Shown here: positions 19,569 through 28,908 of the stretch, piece by piece | Layout of the letters: each line of letters opens with the position of its first letter | Position numbering within the stretch: position 1 is the stretch's first letter | Assembly (NCBI RefSeq): GCF_000376445.1 | Contig: NZ_AQXI01000001.1 | Span: 1,458,962-1,522,961 of the forward strand | Direction: 5' to 3' | From: Haladaptatus paucihalophilus DX253 | GTDB lineage: Archaea; Halobacteriota; Halobacteria; Halobacteriales; Haladaptataceae | Length of the DNA stretch: 64,000 nucleotides | Position numbers and translations under genes: made by a program | The notes under the pieces: model-generated | Database searches by the model: none | The model's input: the letters and a program-made list of their open reading frames with translations, nothing else | Told to the model about the DNA's origin: nothing

Positions 19569-20504
19569 GTGAGCCGGTATCGAAACCTTCTGTTGTTCAT
19601 CATCCTCGCCGCGTTCTGGGGGTCCGCGTTCATGGCCATCCGGGCCGGACTGGAGTTCATCCCCCCGGTGTTGTTCGCGGCGATTCGCTACGACGTGGCG
19701 GGCGTCCTGATGCTCGCCTACGCCATCTACGTCACCGACCGGTGGCGCCCGCGGACGAGCGGCGAGTGGAAACTCGTCCTCGTCGGCGGCGCGCTCATGA
19801 TCGCGGCCTACCACGCGTTCCTATTCGTCGGCGAACAGGATACGCCGAGCGCGGCGGCGGCCGTCATCGTCAGCCTCAGTCCCATCCTCACGACCGGTTT
19901 CGCGCGGGTGTTCCTCCCGAGCGAGCGACTCACCCCCGCCGGAATCGCGGGGCTGCTCCTCGGGTTCGTCGGCGTCGCCGTCCTGAGTTTCGCCAACGCA
20001 GGGTCGAGCGAGTCGCTGACGACGAGCATCGTCCCCCAGATTCTCGTCTTCCTCGCCGCGTTCTCCTTCGCACTCGGAAGCGTGCTGACCCAGCGTATCG
20101 AGGCCGAACTCCCCATCGAAACGATGGAGGCGTGGTCGATGCTCCTCGGCGCGCTCATGATGCACGGCATCAGCATCGCCCGACCGAGCGAATCCGTCTC
20201 GGCCATCGAGGTGACGCCGGAGGCAATCGCCGCCGTCGCCTACCTCTCTATCTTCGCCAGCGCCGTCGGGTTCCTCATCTACTTCGACCTGCTCGACCGC
20301 CTCGGGGCGGTCGAGATCAACCTCGTCTCCTACGTCGCGCCGGTGTTCGCCGCGATTACGGGCTGGTTCTTCCTGCAGGAACCGGTGACGCCGCTGACCG
20401 TTGCTGGGTTCTGTATCGTCTTCACCGGCTTTTGCCTGCTGAAGCGGCGCGCGATTTCGCGCGAACTGCCGCGGATAACCGGCGCGTTCTCGTCCGGCCG
20501 CTGA
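19569..20504 (+). CDS. EamA/DMT-family transporter
   Basis: A 311-residue inner-membrane protein with about ten predicted helices in two repeated EamA units (residues ~5-140 and ~150-290). The first unit opens LLLFIILAAFWGSAFMAIR, a typical family signature. These proteins export amino acids, nucleotide precursors or other metabolites; the substrate here is unknown. The start codon is GTG (giving SRYRNLLLF), since no ATG fits the first helix. Its 3' end converges with purQ, 18 bases apart. Confidence 0.88.
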   Translation: MSRYRNLLLFIILAAFWGSAFMAIRAGLEFIPPVLFAAIRYDVAGVLMLAYAIYVTDRWRPRTSGEWKLVLVGGALMIAAYHAFLFVGEQDTPSAAAAVIVSLSPILTTGFARVFLPSERLTPAGIAGLLLGFVGVAVLSFANAGSSESLTTSIVPQILVFLAAFSFALGSVLTQRIEAELPIETMEAWSMLLGALMMHGISIARPSESVSAIEVTPEAIAAVAYLSIFASAVGFLIYFDLLDRLGAVEINLVSYVAPVFAAITGWFFLQEPVTPLTVAGFCIVFTGFCLLKRRAISRELPRITGAFSSGR

Positions 20505-20522
20505 AAAATCGCGTCTCGAAAC

Positions 20523-21197
20523 TCAGGCGAATCCGAGGAGGACGCCTTCGCCGTCGGTGCCACCGATGTCGGGAAGCGTCGCTCGCTCGGGGTGGGGCAT
20601 CATGACCGCGACGGAATCCGACTCGCCGACGATTCCGGCCACGTTGCCCTTCGACCCGTTGGGATTCGTTCCGTCGGCCACTACGCCGTTCTCGTCGCAG
20701 TAGCGGAAGAGAATCCGGTCGTCCGCGTCGAGTTCGTCGTACTTCTCGTCGGTGATTTCGAATCGACCCTCGCCGTGCGCGATGGGGACTTCAATAACCT
20801 GCCCCTCCTCGTAGGCCGCGGTCCACGGCGTGTCGGCGTTTTCGACCCGGAGATAGACGTGTTCGCACTGGAAGCGCGCGCTCCGGTTGGTCGTGAACGC
20901 GCCCGGCGTCAGGCCGGATTCACAGCCGATTTGTGCGCCGTTGCAGACGCCGAGGACGGGAACGCCCGACTCTGCCGCCTCGCGGACCTGCGCCATGATG
21001 GGCGAGTTGGCGGCGATGGCCCCCGCACGGAGGTAATCGCCGTACGAGAATCCGCCCGGCAACATCACGCCGGTCGTGTCCTCGGGCAGGTCGTCCTCGT
21101 GCCAGACGAGTTCGGCGTCGATTCCGAGGTGGGAGAGCGCGCGCACCGCGTCGCGGTCGCAGTTGCTCCCGCCGAACTGGACGATTGCGACCGTCAT
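20523..21197 (-). CDS. purQ: Phosphoribosylformylglycinamidine synthase, glutaminase subunit
   Basis: A 224-residue class I glutamine amidotransferase supplying ammonia to PurL in step four of purine synthesis. The nucleophile elbow GVCNGAQIG and the catalytic His/Glu region PHPERA near the C-terminus are intact, along with the GGFSYGDYLRAG motif specific to PurQ. The ATG overlaps the purS stop by four bases (21194-21197), so the two are translationally coupled and form the separate small subunits of the archaeal/Bacillus-type complex. The large subunit PurL is not in the window. Confidence 0.97.
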   Translation of the reverse strand: MTVAIVQFGGSNCDRDAVRALSHLGIDAELVWHEDDLPEDTTGVMLPGGFSYGDYLRAGAIAANSPIMAQVREAAESGVPVLGVCNGAQIGCESGLTPGAFTTNRSARFQCEHVYLRVENADTPWTAAYEEGQVIEVPIAHGEGRFEITDEKYDELDADDRILFRYCDENGVVADGTNPNGSKGNVAGIVGESDSVAVMMPHPERATLPDIGGTDGEGVLLGFA

Positions 21198-21445
21198 CGC
21201 TCCTCGACCGCGACCGTGTAGTCGTGAATCGTCGGATTGGCGAGCAGGCGCTCTGCCATCTCACCGGCGCGCTCCTCCGCGTCCGCGGACGACTCGGCGT
21301 CGAGGTCGATTTCGAACACGTCCGCAGAGCGGAGCGAGTCCAGTTCGAAGCCGAGTCGTTCGAGCGCGCCTCGCGTCGTTTCGGCCTCCGGGTCGAGGAC
21401 GCCCCCTTTCAACCGAACCGTCACCGTCGCGGTGTAAGCAGTCAT
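21194..21445 (-). CDS. purS: Phosphoribosylformylglycinamidine synthase subunit PurS
   Basis: An 83-residue protein matching PurS: TATVTVRLKGGVLDPEAETT at the start, then the alpha-beta sandwich typical of this dimeric bridging subunit, which holds PurQ and PurL together. The length is normal. An upstream in-frame ATG (21502) would add 19 residues not seen in the family, so MTAYTATV is chosen. purS is first of a two-gene operon with purQ. Confidence 0.95.
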   Translation of the reverse strand: MTAYTATVTVRLKGGVLDPEAETTRGALERLGFELDSLRSADVFEIDLDAESSADAEERAGEMAERLLANPTIHDYTVAVEER

Positions 21446-21740
21446 CGGTTGACCGTGCGCGTCCGTGTTCAAAAGCTCTTTTGGAACGAAGTCGTTGTGC
21501 ACGTTCGTGTGGTTCTAACGGGGGAGCGTCACCCCACGACCAGCGGCCGACGCCGTTCGTCCTCGTTTTCGCTCCGCCTGTTTCGGTTCACGCCGTGGTT
21601 GTCGCCGGGCGGTATTCGAGTAGGCACACCCTGCTACTTGTCAACGCGGACGGGAAATTTTGCACCGTCACAAACGCTTTTGCCACCCTGACCCGATACG
21701 TTTCTTCCATGGCCGTACCTCGTAACCGGCAGGTGAAGCG

Positions 21741-22691
21741 ATGAACCACCGAGAGCTGACCGAAATCACCGTCGTCGGGGACGACGATACCGGACTCGTC
21801 GCCCGCGTCACGACCCTCCTCTTCGAGCGCGGAATCAACATCGAGGACGTGGACCAAGCCGTCCGCGAAGGCGTCTTCCGCATGACGATACTCGTCGAGA
21901 CGAGCGAGATGTCCGTGAGCAAGCACCGACTCCGGCGCGACCTCGCCGAACTCGGCGACGACCTCAACGTGGACGTTCGCGTCCGCTTCCCGTCGGAGCG
22001 CGACTCACGACAGGTCGCCGTGCTCGTCACCAAGGAGTCACACTGTCTCCGGCGACTCCTCGATGAGCGCAACGAATTCGACGCCGAAATCGGGGTCGTC
22101 ATCGGGAACCACGACGACCTCGAACCGGTTGCGAAGGAACACGGCATCCCGTTCCACGACGTCGGCGACGAACGCGGCGTTCACGACGAGGAGCGACTCC
22201 TCTCTCTGTTGGACGACTACGATGTCGACCTCGTGGTCCTCGCGCGGTTCATGCGCATCCTCAGCCCCAACGTCGTCTTCCGGTACGAGGGGCGTATCAT
22301 CAACATCCACCCGAGCCTGCTTCCGGCCTTCCCCGGCGCGAAGGCGTACCGGCAAGCGAAGGAAGCGGGCGCGCGAATAGCGGGCGTCACCGCCCACTAC
22401 GTGACGACCGACTTGGACCAAGGTCCCATTATCACCCAGCGGGCGTTCAACGTGCCGGACGGCGCGAGCGTCGATGAACTACGCGAGCGAGGCCAACCGC
22501 TCGAAGCCGACGCCCTGCTCGAAGCCGTGCGCCTGCACCTGAACGACGACGTGGAGATTCGCCGCGGCCGGACCGAACTCCGCGACGGCGGAGACGAAAC
22601 CTACCACCTCGGCATGCCGGACGAACTCGACGACGTGACGCCCGACGGACCCGTCGATGGGACGATTACCGTGGGCAAGTCGGACGACTGA
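21741..22691 (+). CDS. purU: Formyltetrahydrofolate deformylase-like protein
   Basis: A 316-residue protein with an N-terminal ACT domain (residues 5-85; GDDDTGLVARVTTLLF) and a formyl-transferase hydrolase domain. The catalytic Asn, His and Asp are present in IGNHDDL, NIHPSLLPAFPGA and TTDLDQGPI. The family hydrolyses 10-formyl-THF to formate and THF; in organisms with PurT this feeds formate to purine synthesis, and in haloarchaea PurU-like proteins may take part directly in formyl transfer. Its location next to purS/purQ and purC supports a purine role. The C-terminal ~45 residues extend beyond a typical PurU core. Confidence 0.9.
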   Translation: MNHRELTEITVVGDDDTGLVARVTTLLFERGINIEDVDQAVREGVFRMTILVETSEMSVSKHRLRRDLAELGDDLNVDVRVRFPSERDSRQVAVLVTKESHCLRRLLDERNEFDAEIGVVIGNHDDLEPVAKEHGIPFHDVGDERGVHDEERLLSLLDDYDVDLVVLARFMRILSPNVVFRYEGRIINIHPSLLPAFPGAKAYRQAKEAGARIAGVTAHYVTTDLDQGPIITQRAFNVPDGASVDELRERGQPLEADALLEAVRLHLNDDVEIRRGRTELRDGGDETYHLGMPDELDDVTPDGPVDGTITVGKSDD

Positions 22692-22692
22692 C

Positions 22693-23337
22693 CTACTGAT
22701 TGTAGTCCTCGGGGTCGAGTTTTCGCGCCAAGACGAAACAGGTGTCGCCACCTAAAACGTCGTTGACGGTCTGTCGCCAGAGAACGTCGAACCCCGCGTT
22801 TTCGAGTGTCGTGACGCTCTCGTCCGGGGACGGGACGCTCCAGTGCATCTCGACGCCGGTGCCGAGCCAATCGTCGTTGCTCCCTTCCCACGCCGTGGAA
22901 CCGACCGTGAGCAGGAGGTGGCCACCCGGACGCAACAGGCGATAGAACTCGCTCGCCACGTCGGGATGCTCGTCGGTCGGCACGTGAATCACGGAGTGAT
23001 ACGCACAGATACCGTCGAACGCCTCGTCCGTCAGACCGAGCGCGGTCATATCGGCCTGGCAGAATTGCCCCTCGGGGACGTTCTCGCGGGCGCGGGCGAC
23101 CTGTTCGCGGGAGAAATCGACGCCGACGAGGTTCGTGTGAGTCGCCAACAGTTCCGCGATGGGACGGCCCGCACCGCATCCGGCGTCGAGGACGCGGGCG
23201 TCGTCGGGGAGATGGCCGTGGAACTCCGCCAAGAGGGCGATGTCCTCGCTCTCCTCGTCGCTGCCGTTTCGCTCGGCGAGGTAGTCATCCGCGATTCGGT
23301 CGTAGGCGCGACGAACGTCGTTTCTCTCGTGGGGCAT
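22693..23337 (-). CDS. Class I SAM-dependent methyltransferase
   Basis: A 214-residue protein with the Rossmann methyltransferase fold: motif I VLDAGCGAGRPIAELL near residue 48, an acidic motif II (VGVDFS), and LRPGGHLLLTVG (motif III region). The substrate is unknown. Its stop codon almost touches the stop of the convergent PurU gene. The start MPHERNDVRRAYDR fits the family, where an N-terminal helix covers the active site. No membrane or secretion signal. Confidence 0.88.
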   Translation of the reverse strand: MPHERNDVRRAYDRIADDYLAERNGSDEESEDIALLAEFHGHLPDDARVLDAGCGAGRPIAELLATHTNLVGVDFSREQVARARENVPEGQFCQADMTALGLTDEAFDGICAYHSVIHVPTDEHPDVASEFYRLLRPGGHLLLTVGSTAWEGSNDDWLGTGVEMHWSVPSPDESVTTLENAGFDVLWRQTVNDVLGGDTCFVLARKLDPEDYNQ

Positions 23338-23433
23338 GGGTCGGAACGGTGAAACCGTACTGTCGTTCCATGGTTCGGTCTCGTATAAAAAGGTTCGCCG
23401 ACGGCGTTCGTGCCGTCGTTTCGAAAGTCCGCG

Positions 23434-24453
23434 TTACAGGTTCTTGATGGCCATCACCGCGTCCTCCAGCGACGGCGCGTCGAACAGGTCCCTATCGACG
23501 TAGGCGTTCGTTCCCGCGGTGTAGAGGTCTCGGGCGGCGGTGATAACGCCGTCCGGGAGGGGTTGCGGTTCGACCGAGCACAGCGATTTCCAGTCGGCCA
23601 CGTCGCGCTCTTTCGCCTCGACCTTGGCGTCTCGAACCGCGTCGACCCACTCGGTCTGCTCGCGCTTGTGGTACTGGCGGATTGACTCCTTGCTGACCTG
23701 CTGGCCGTGGAAGGTGAATCGGTTCTCGTCGAAGGTTCCAACCACGTCGGCGACGCGAATCTCGCCGTCGTAGTAGAGACACTCGATTTTGCCGTCCTCG
23801 TGGGTGAGGTCCGCTTTGGCAGCCTGCCGGGTAACGAAGTCGTTCACCTCGTGAGCGATTTGCTCCAGTTCGTCCACGTCGGCCTTTCCGGCGATTTCGT
23901 CGGCTTCGCTCCGCGAGAGGTATCGGTCGCTCTCCTCGAACTTGGTCGAAAACTCGACGGCGGGTTCTTCGAGTTGAACGGCCCCGTCGGGCCACTCCGG
24001 GAAGTCGAGCCCGTGGTCTTCCGGGTCGGTCCGTCGTCGAAGGCTCGACCCGACCGGTACGCTGTTGCGGAAGACGATTTCCAACGGGATGAGGTAGTTG
24101 TCGTCCGCGCCGCTATGAAAGAGGTCGTAGTCGTAGTCGCGCCCCTCGCGCGGCAGGTTCGGAACCTGCGTGAGGTCGATGGCCATCTCGGTCGGCGGTT
24201 CGGTGACGTCCGAGAGGGGGACGACCTCGTCGTCGGAAACGACGCCGCGGTAGTGGGTCGGGATACCTTCCTCTTCCAGTCGTTCGAAGTTGAACGCGCC
24301 CATCGTACAGAGGCTGGCACCCTTGTCGGGAATCGTATCGGGCATCTTGCCCCAATCGAACACCGAGTAGTCGTCCGTGAACACGAACGACCCGCGCCCG
24401 AGCGAGTCCGGCGTCGGTTCGCGTTCGACCCGGAACTCCTTCACACTCGTCAT
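23434..24453 (-). CDS. purC: Phosphoribosylaminoimidazole-succinocarboxamide synthase
   Basis: A 339-residue haloarchaeal SAICAR synthetase (step seven of purine synthesis: CAIR + Asp + ATP). The N-terminal motif [22 protein letters not shown] is the ATP-binding entry of the family, and the ATP/CAIR contacts continue with [20 protein letters not shown]. It is longer than bacterial PurC (about 240 residues) by a central insertion and C-terminal extension, as usual in halophiles. A TATA-like CTACTTAG lies about 27 bases before the ATG, suggesting a leaderless transcript. It faces cofH with 145 bases between. Confidence 0.95.
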   Translation of the reverse strand: MTSVKEFRVEREPTPDSLGRGSFVFTDDYSVFDWGKMPDTIPDKGASLCTMGAFNFERLEEEGIPTHYRGVVSDDEVVPLSDVTEPPTEMAIDLTQVPNLPREGRDYDYDLFHSGADDNYLIPLEIVFRNSVPVGSSLRRRTDPEDHGLDFPEWPDGAVQLEEPAVEFSTKFEESDRYLSRSEADEIAGKADVDELEQIAHEVNDFVTRQAAKADLTHEDGKIECLYYDGEIRVADVVGTFDENRFTFHGQQVSKESIRQYHKREQTEWVDAVRDAKVEAKERDVADWKSLCSVEPQPLPDGVITAARDLYTAGTNAYVDRDLFDAPSLEDAVMAIKNL

Positions 24454-24598
24454 GGTGTTGGGTCGGCCGCCCCCCGACTAAGTAGTTTCCATCTTCGTGC
24501 TGAACTGCACCGACATGTGGCCGAAAGATGTACATATGTATGCGATACGGACTGCCGTGACCCGGCGATTTTTGGGGGTCCGACGGGATTGATGGGGC

Positions 24599-25951
24599 AT
24601 GACTAACGTGCGCGCGGAGAGCAACGTACCTCGGGAGGGGTTTGGGTTCGAACACGTACCCGAAACCGACCAATCGTTCGAGAACGCGCTGGAACGGGCG
24701 CGAAACGGCGACCGACTGACGGTCGCCGACGGCGTGGAACTGCTGACGACCGGCACCGACCGTCCCGGCATCGACATCACCCGAAAGGAGCGCGTGCTGG
24801 AAGCCGCGGACCGACGGCGCGAGGAGGTCGTCGGGGACCGCGTGACCTTCGTCGCCAACCTGAACAACAACGTCACGACGGCGTGCAACACGGGGTGTCT
24901 CTTCTGTAACTTCAAGAACACCGCCCAGAACTTCGAGGTCGGTTCGGATGAGGAGCACGGCGGATTCACGAAAACGCCCGAGGAGTCACGCGAAATCGTC
25001 GCCGACGCGCGCGAACGAGGGATTTACGAAGTGACGTCCGTCAGCGGCCTGCATCCCGGAATGGCGCTGGACGACGACCACCTCGAACTCCTCGAAGCGA
25101 GCGAACGGGGCGACCTGAACTACAAATCGCCGGACGAGTACACGATCGACCCCGCGACGTACACCGAGCAGATACGCGCGATGAGCCTCCGCGGAATCCA
25201 CGTCCACTCGATGACGCCCGAGGAGGCCTACCACGCTCGCCGCGGCACTGACTGGAGCTACGAGGACGTCTTTCGAAAGCTGAAGGCTGCCGGCCTCGAC
25301 AGCGTTCCGGGCACCGCCGCGGAGATTCTGGTGGACGAGGTGCGCGGCGTCATCTGTCCCGGAAAAATCGGCACGGACGAGTGGATGGAGGCGATGGAGG
25401 CCGCCGCGAACGTCGGCCTCGACACCACGGCAACCATCATGTACGGCCACGTGGAAAACGAGATGCACCGCGTCCTCCATCTGGAACGACTCCGGGAGCT
25501 ACAGGACCGAACCGGCGCGATAACGGAGTTCGTCCCGCTCTCGTTCGTCCACCAGAACACGCCGCTGTACGAGCGCGGCATGGTCGAAAACGGCGCGAGC
25601 ACCCACGAGGACGAACTACTCATCGCCGTTTCCCGCCTGTTTCTGGATAACATCGACAACATCCAATCGTCGTGGGTGAAGTACGGCGACGAACAGGGGT
25701 TGAAGATGCTCTCGTGTGGCGCGAACGACTTCATGGGCACCATCCTCTCGGAGGAAATTACGAAGCGGGCGGGTGGGCAGTTCGGCGAGTTCCGCTCGTT
25801 CGAGGAGTACGTCGAAATGATAACCGCCATCGGCCGCGTCCCGGCGGAGCGTTCGACCGACTATCGCCAAATCCGTGAAATCGACCCCGACGACCCGCCG
25901 TTCGGCCCCACGCTCGGGCCGTGCGCCGACGGAACGCCGCTGCTCGACTGA
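24599..25951 (+). CDS. cofH: FO synthase subunit CofH (5-amino-6-(D-ribitylamino)uracil-tyrosine 4-hydroxyphenyl transferase)
   Basis: A 450-residue radical SAM enzyme of coenzyme F420 synthesis; it joins tyrosine with the ribityl uracil precursor to give the intermediate for CofG. The cluster motif is CNTGCLFCNF (CX3CX2C) near residue 100, within TTACNTGCLFCNFKNTAQN, and SVSGLHPGMALDD and FMGTILSEEITKRAGG are hallmarks of CofH. The length is larger than many methanogen copies (around 360), with a long N-terminal part. It runs convergent with cofG, whose stop is 76 bases away. Confidence 0.96.
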   Translation: MTNVRAESNVPREGFGFEHVPETDQSFENALERARNGDRLTVADGVELLTTGTDRPGIDITRKERVLEAADRRREEVVGDRVTFVANLNNNVTTACNTGCLFCNFKNTAQNFEVGSDEEHGGFTKTPEESREIVADARERGIYEVTSVSGLHPGMALDDDHLELLEASERGDLNYKSPDEYTIDPATYTEQIRAMSLRGIHVHSMTPEEAYHARRGTDWSYEDVFRKLKAAGLDSVPGTAAEILVDEVRGVICPGKIGTDEWMEAMEAAANVGLDTTATIMYGHVENEMHRVLHLERLRELQDRTGAITEFVPLSFVHQNTPLYERGMVENGASTHEDELLIAVSRLFLDNIDNIQSSWVKYGDEQGLKMLSCGANDFMGTILSEEITKRAGGQFGEFRSFEEYVEMITAIGRVPAERSTDYRQIREIDPDDPPFGPTLGPCADGTPLLD

Positions 25952-26027
25952 CGAACCGAGCGGGGTTCGGGTGCGGAGTACGACGGCGACGCGACCGTTC
26001 GGAAACGATGATTACCGGAAGCGACGA

Positions 26028-27116
26028 TTACGGGTGGTCCATCGCGGAACGGTACCGTTCCCCGGCCTCGCCGTCGGCGTCGAGCGCCGCTCGAATCCGG
26101 TCTGAAACCCGACCTTCGTTCACGAACCGCTCGTAAACGGGGAGGCGCTCGCGGAGCGGAACGCCCGCCGATTCCGCGATGTCCTCCAGTTCACGTACGG
26201 CGGGCCACGCGTAGTCCGGGTTGATGTAGTCGTCCGTCACGGGCGAGACGCCGCCCAAATCGTCCACGCCGCAATCAAGCAGGTCGCGCGTCGGCGAGAG
26301 GTTCGGCGGCACCTGCACCGACACCTCGTCGGGAAGCGCCACCCGCGCCATCGCCACGACGCGGCGCATCGTCTCGACCGACGGCCGCTCGAAGCGGGAC
26401 CGTTCGTTCGGCACCACGTTCTGGACGATGACCTCCTGTACGTGGTCGTATCGGTCGTGCAGTTCACGAATCGCCAGCAGGCTTTCCGCTCTGTCCCGCC
26501 AGTCCTCGCCGATACCGACGAGCAGTCCGGTCGTGAACGGCACGTCGAGTTCGCCCGCGTTCCGAATGGTGGCGAGGCGCTGGCCCGGACTCTTCCGCCG
26601 CGGCCCCGCGTGGGCGTCCACGTCCGCCGTCGTCTCCAGCATCACGCCCATGCTCGCGTTCACGTCCGCGACGAGTTCCATCTGGTCGCGCGTCTGGTCG
26701 CCCGGATTCGAGTGCGGGAGCAGTCCCTCCTCCAGCGCGATTTCACACACCTCGCGGAGGTACGAGTGAATCGAGTCGTGACCCCAGTCGGCCAACTGCT
26801 CGTGTACCCGCGTGTACCGCTCGTCGGGGTCGTCGCCGAAGGTGAACAGCGCCTCGGTACACCCCGAGTCAGCGCCCGTTCGAAGCATCTCCCGGACTTC
26901 CTCGGGAGACAACAGGGAGGCCTCGCCCGGCGCGTCGAAGTACGTGCAGTAGGTGCAGGTGTACCGACACGCCGTCGTCAGCGGAACGAAGACGTTCCTC
27001 GCGTAGGTCAGCGCGTCGGCGGGCGAGGCGTCCGCCGGGGTGACGGCGAGGAGTCGGTCCACGTCCGTTTCGTCGAAGCTGATGTCGATGTCGTACTCGT
27101 CGGCCCCCGGAATCAT
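26028..27116 (-). CDS. cofG: FO synthase subunit CofG (7,8-didemethyl-8-hydroxy-5-deazariboflavin synthase)
   Basis: A 362-residue radical SAM enzyme completing the deazaflavin chromophore FO. The FeS cluster motif is CRYTCTYCTYF near residue 54, followed by SLLSPEEVREMLRTGADSGCTEALFTFGD, the family's second conserved segment, and NVVPNERSRFERP later. The start is the ATG before IPGADEYDID; upstream in-frame sequence is Arg/Ser-rich and unsupported. Together with cofH and cofC in one 3.4-kb stretch this gives three steps of F420 synthesis; CofD and CofE are not in the window. Confidence 0.96.
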   Translation of the reverse strand: MIPGADEYDIDISFDETDVDRLLAVTPADASPADALTYARNVFVPLTTACRYTCTYCTYFDAPGEASLLSPEEVREMLRTGADSGCTEALFTFGDDPDERYTRVHEQLADWGHDSIHSYLREVCEIALEEGLLPHSNPGDQTRDQMELVADVNASMGVMLETTADVDAHAGPRRKSPGQRLATIRNAGELDVPFTTGLLVGIGEDWRDRAESLLAIRELHDRYDHVQEVIVQNVVPNERSRFERPSVETMRRVVAMARVALPDEVSVQVPPNLSPTRDLLDCGVDDLGGVSPVTDDYINPDYAWPAVRELEDIAESAGVPLRERLPVYERFVNEGRVSDRIRAALDADGEAGERYRSAMDHP

Positions 27117-27149
27117 GATGTGGGCTACGGGACTGGGGGTAAAAGGGTT

Positions 27150-27379
27150 TGGAGCTTCGGGACGAGGCGTACGTCGGCGGCGCCGACGACTGCGAGGAGC
27201 TTCCGAACTGCCCCGCACCGCACGCCGGGTTCATCACCAAAGGCGACCACAACGGCGAGTACGACCAGGTCTACCGTGGTATCGGCGGGCCGATGAGCGG
27301 CCCTATCAAATCGTCGTAGATCGTCGGCAAGGCGAAGCTCAGAATTCCGTGGCTCGGTTGGGTTCAGCTGGCGCTCTGA
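27150..27379 (+). pseudogene. Remnant of an archaeal signal peptidase I (Sec11-type)
   Basis: A frame without a start codon (TAA at 27140-27142 just upstream) encodes ELRDEAYVGGADDCEELPN, then CPAPHAGFITKGDHNGEYDQ, an in-frame TAG at 27317-27319 where the family has Trp, then IVGKAKLRIPWLGWVQLAL up to TGA 27377-27379. The Lys-Gly-Asp-x-Asn and IPWLG motifs are those of the C-terminal half of haloarchaeal signal peptidase I. The N-terminal half with the catalytic Ser and the membrane anchor is absent. It sits between cofG and cofC, as though an old insertion or rearrangement left a broken copy. Confidence 0.75.
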
Positions 27380-27406
27380 CGGGGCGCTTCGGCTTTTCTT
27401 CGCGGT

Positions 27407-28012
27407 TCACCGCGTGACCGACACCCGACCACCCGTCACGGAGAGCGAAAAGCCCGCGTCCAGCAGCCAATCGCGGGCGGTCCCCTCGCTGTGCAGCAAC
27501 ACCTCCGCGAGGTCCGCGGTCTCATCGACGTCCGTTGCGAGGCGGTGTGAGTCCAGTTCGGTGACCGACGCACCCACCTCCCGCGCGATTTCGCGGTGGT
27601 CGAGATACGATGTGCCGTGGTAATCCACCCGAAACTGGGGGTGGCGGGAAACGAGCGCGTTGGTTCCGCCGCCGCGACCCGGCGCGAGAACGACGTCGCC
27701 GTCGGCCGAAAAGAGCCGCTCCAGCGCCGTCGGCGTCGCCAACGCGAGGTCGGCCATCACGATTGCGGTGGGGTCGCCGTCGGCCAACACCCCGTTCACG
27801 GCGGGCGTCAACGGTCGTTCGTCCACCGCGAGCGGCGCGTCGATGTCGATGCGGCGGGTCGTGAGCACCTGCGGCTCCCGGCCGGTCGAACGAATCGTCG
27901 CACAAACGTCGTCGAGCATCGCCAGCGCGAACTCGCGGCGCTCGGCTGCCGTGAGCGTCTCGGCGAGTCGCGTCTTCGGTTCGCCAGCGGCGAACGGCAC
28001 CACCACCTGCAT
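27407..28012 (-). CDS. cofC: 2-phospho-L-lactate guanylyltransferase
   Basis: A 201-residue nucleotidyltransferase that activates 2-phospho-L-lactate (or phosphoenolpyruvate) with GTP for coenzyme F420 assembly. The N-terminal motif [16 protein letters not shown] (P-loop-like KTRLA) and [17 protein letters not shown] match CofC. The C-terminal part contains the [10 protein letters not shown] motif. It lies downstream of cofG on the same strand, separated by the signal peptidase remnant. The start ATG at 28012 gives MQVVVPFA, the usual opening. Confidence in family is high; the exact substrate (PEP or phospholactate) is not decided by sequence. Confidence 0.93.
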   Translation of the reverse strand: MQVVVPFAAGEPKTRLAETLTAAERREFALAMLDDVCATIRSTGREPQVLTTRRIDIDAPLAVDERPLTPAVNGVLADGDPTAIVMADLALATPTALERLFSADGDVVLAPGRGGGTNALVSRHPQFRVDYHGTSYLDHREIAREVGASVTELDSHRLATDVDETADLAEVLLHSEGTARDWLLDAGFSLSVTGGRVSVTR

Positions 28013-28110
28013 ACGCGACGCTACTCGGGTGACGGGTTAAGTGGTTGCGAAACGAGGAAGCGTGGTCGCAATACGGCTACCTCAGCGGTTGCGAAAACGG
28101 GGAAGCCGAT

Positions 28111-28908
28111 TCAGCGCAGGCGGTAGTTGTCCTGCTGCTGGGAGCGGTACCAGAACCCAGCGCCGCCGATGACGACGAGGCCGATGACCGCGACGCCGCC
28201 GTACATCAGCAGTTTGTTCTGCTGTTCGGATTGCTTGGCCTTGTCCGCGGCCGAGTTGGCGCTCTTCTTCGACTTGTCGGCGAGGTCGATGGCGTTGTCG
28301 AAGTTCTGCGCCTCGTAGGCCGAGATGGCGTTGTCGAGGGTGCTTTCGGCGTCCTTCGTGTTCGCACCCGAGGGAGCGTCGTCGATGGCACCCTGTGCGC
28401 CGACGATGGCCTCACGGGCGCTCTTGCTGTCCTCGGTGTGGTAGTTCGCCGTCCACGTCTCGATTTCCTCGCTGTTGCCGCCCTTCCGGGTCTGGCTCAG
28501 CGTGGCGAACGTGAACTCCTGCTGCGGGTCGAACGTGAAGTTCTCGACCTCGGGAACGGTGCCGGACACCTTCACGACCGCCTTGCTCGCGTCGGTGTCG
28601 AGGGCGAGGGAGTGATTGAACGACCGGCCGTCGTAGGACTCCTTCGCCTTCTGGTTGCCCGCTTGGTCGAACGTCGTGACGGTCCACGTCACGTCGGTCA
28701 GTTCGGTCTCCCCGTTCAGGGTCCACTGCTCGTAGTCACTGTAGAGGTCGGTGAGCGTCAGCTTCGCCGTCACCGAATCGCCGACCGCCGCGTCGTTCGG
28801 GACGCCGCTCTGCTCCGTCGAAATCGCCGTGGCGGGTGCGACCGCCGAGAGGGCGAGCGTGACGACGAGGAGCAGGGCGAACAGCTTAGAACAACGGGTC
28901 GAGTTCAT
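28111..28908 (-). CDS. Type I membrane protein coupled to cetZ, function unknown
   Basis: A protein of about 265 residues. It has an N-terminal signal peptide (LFALLLVVTLALSAVAPATA), an extracytoplasmic region with probable beta strands (residues ~30-140), an Ala/Asp/Lys-rich helical stretch likely to be coiled-coil (about 150-225), one membrane helix (KLLMYGGVAVIGLVVIGGAGF) and a short cytoplasmic tail ending YRSQQQDNYRLR. Its start lies inside the last codons of cetZ (overlap of 23 bases), which implies translational coupling. In-frame ATGs three and two codons earlier are equally possible. It may be a membrane partner of CetZ; this is an inference from overlap and topology. Confidence 0.8.
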   Translation of the reverse strand: MNSTRCSKLFALLLVVTLALSAVAPATAISTEQSGVPNDAAVGDSVTAKLTLTDLYSDYEQWTLNGETELTDVTWTVTTFDQAGNQKAKESYDGRSFNHSLALDTDASKAVVKVSGTVPEVENFTFDPQQEFTFATLSQTRKGGNSEEIETWTANYHTEDSKSAREAIVGAQGAIDDAPSGANTKDAESTLDNAISAYEAQNFDNAIDLADKSKKSANSAADKAKQSEQQNKLLMYGGVAVIGLVVIGGAGFWYRSQQQDNYRLR

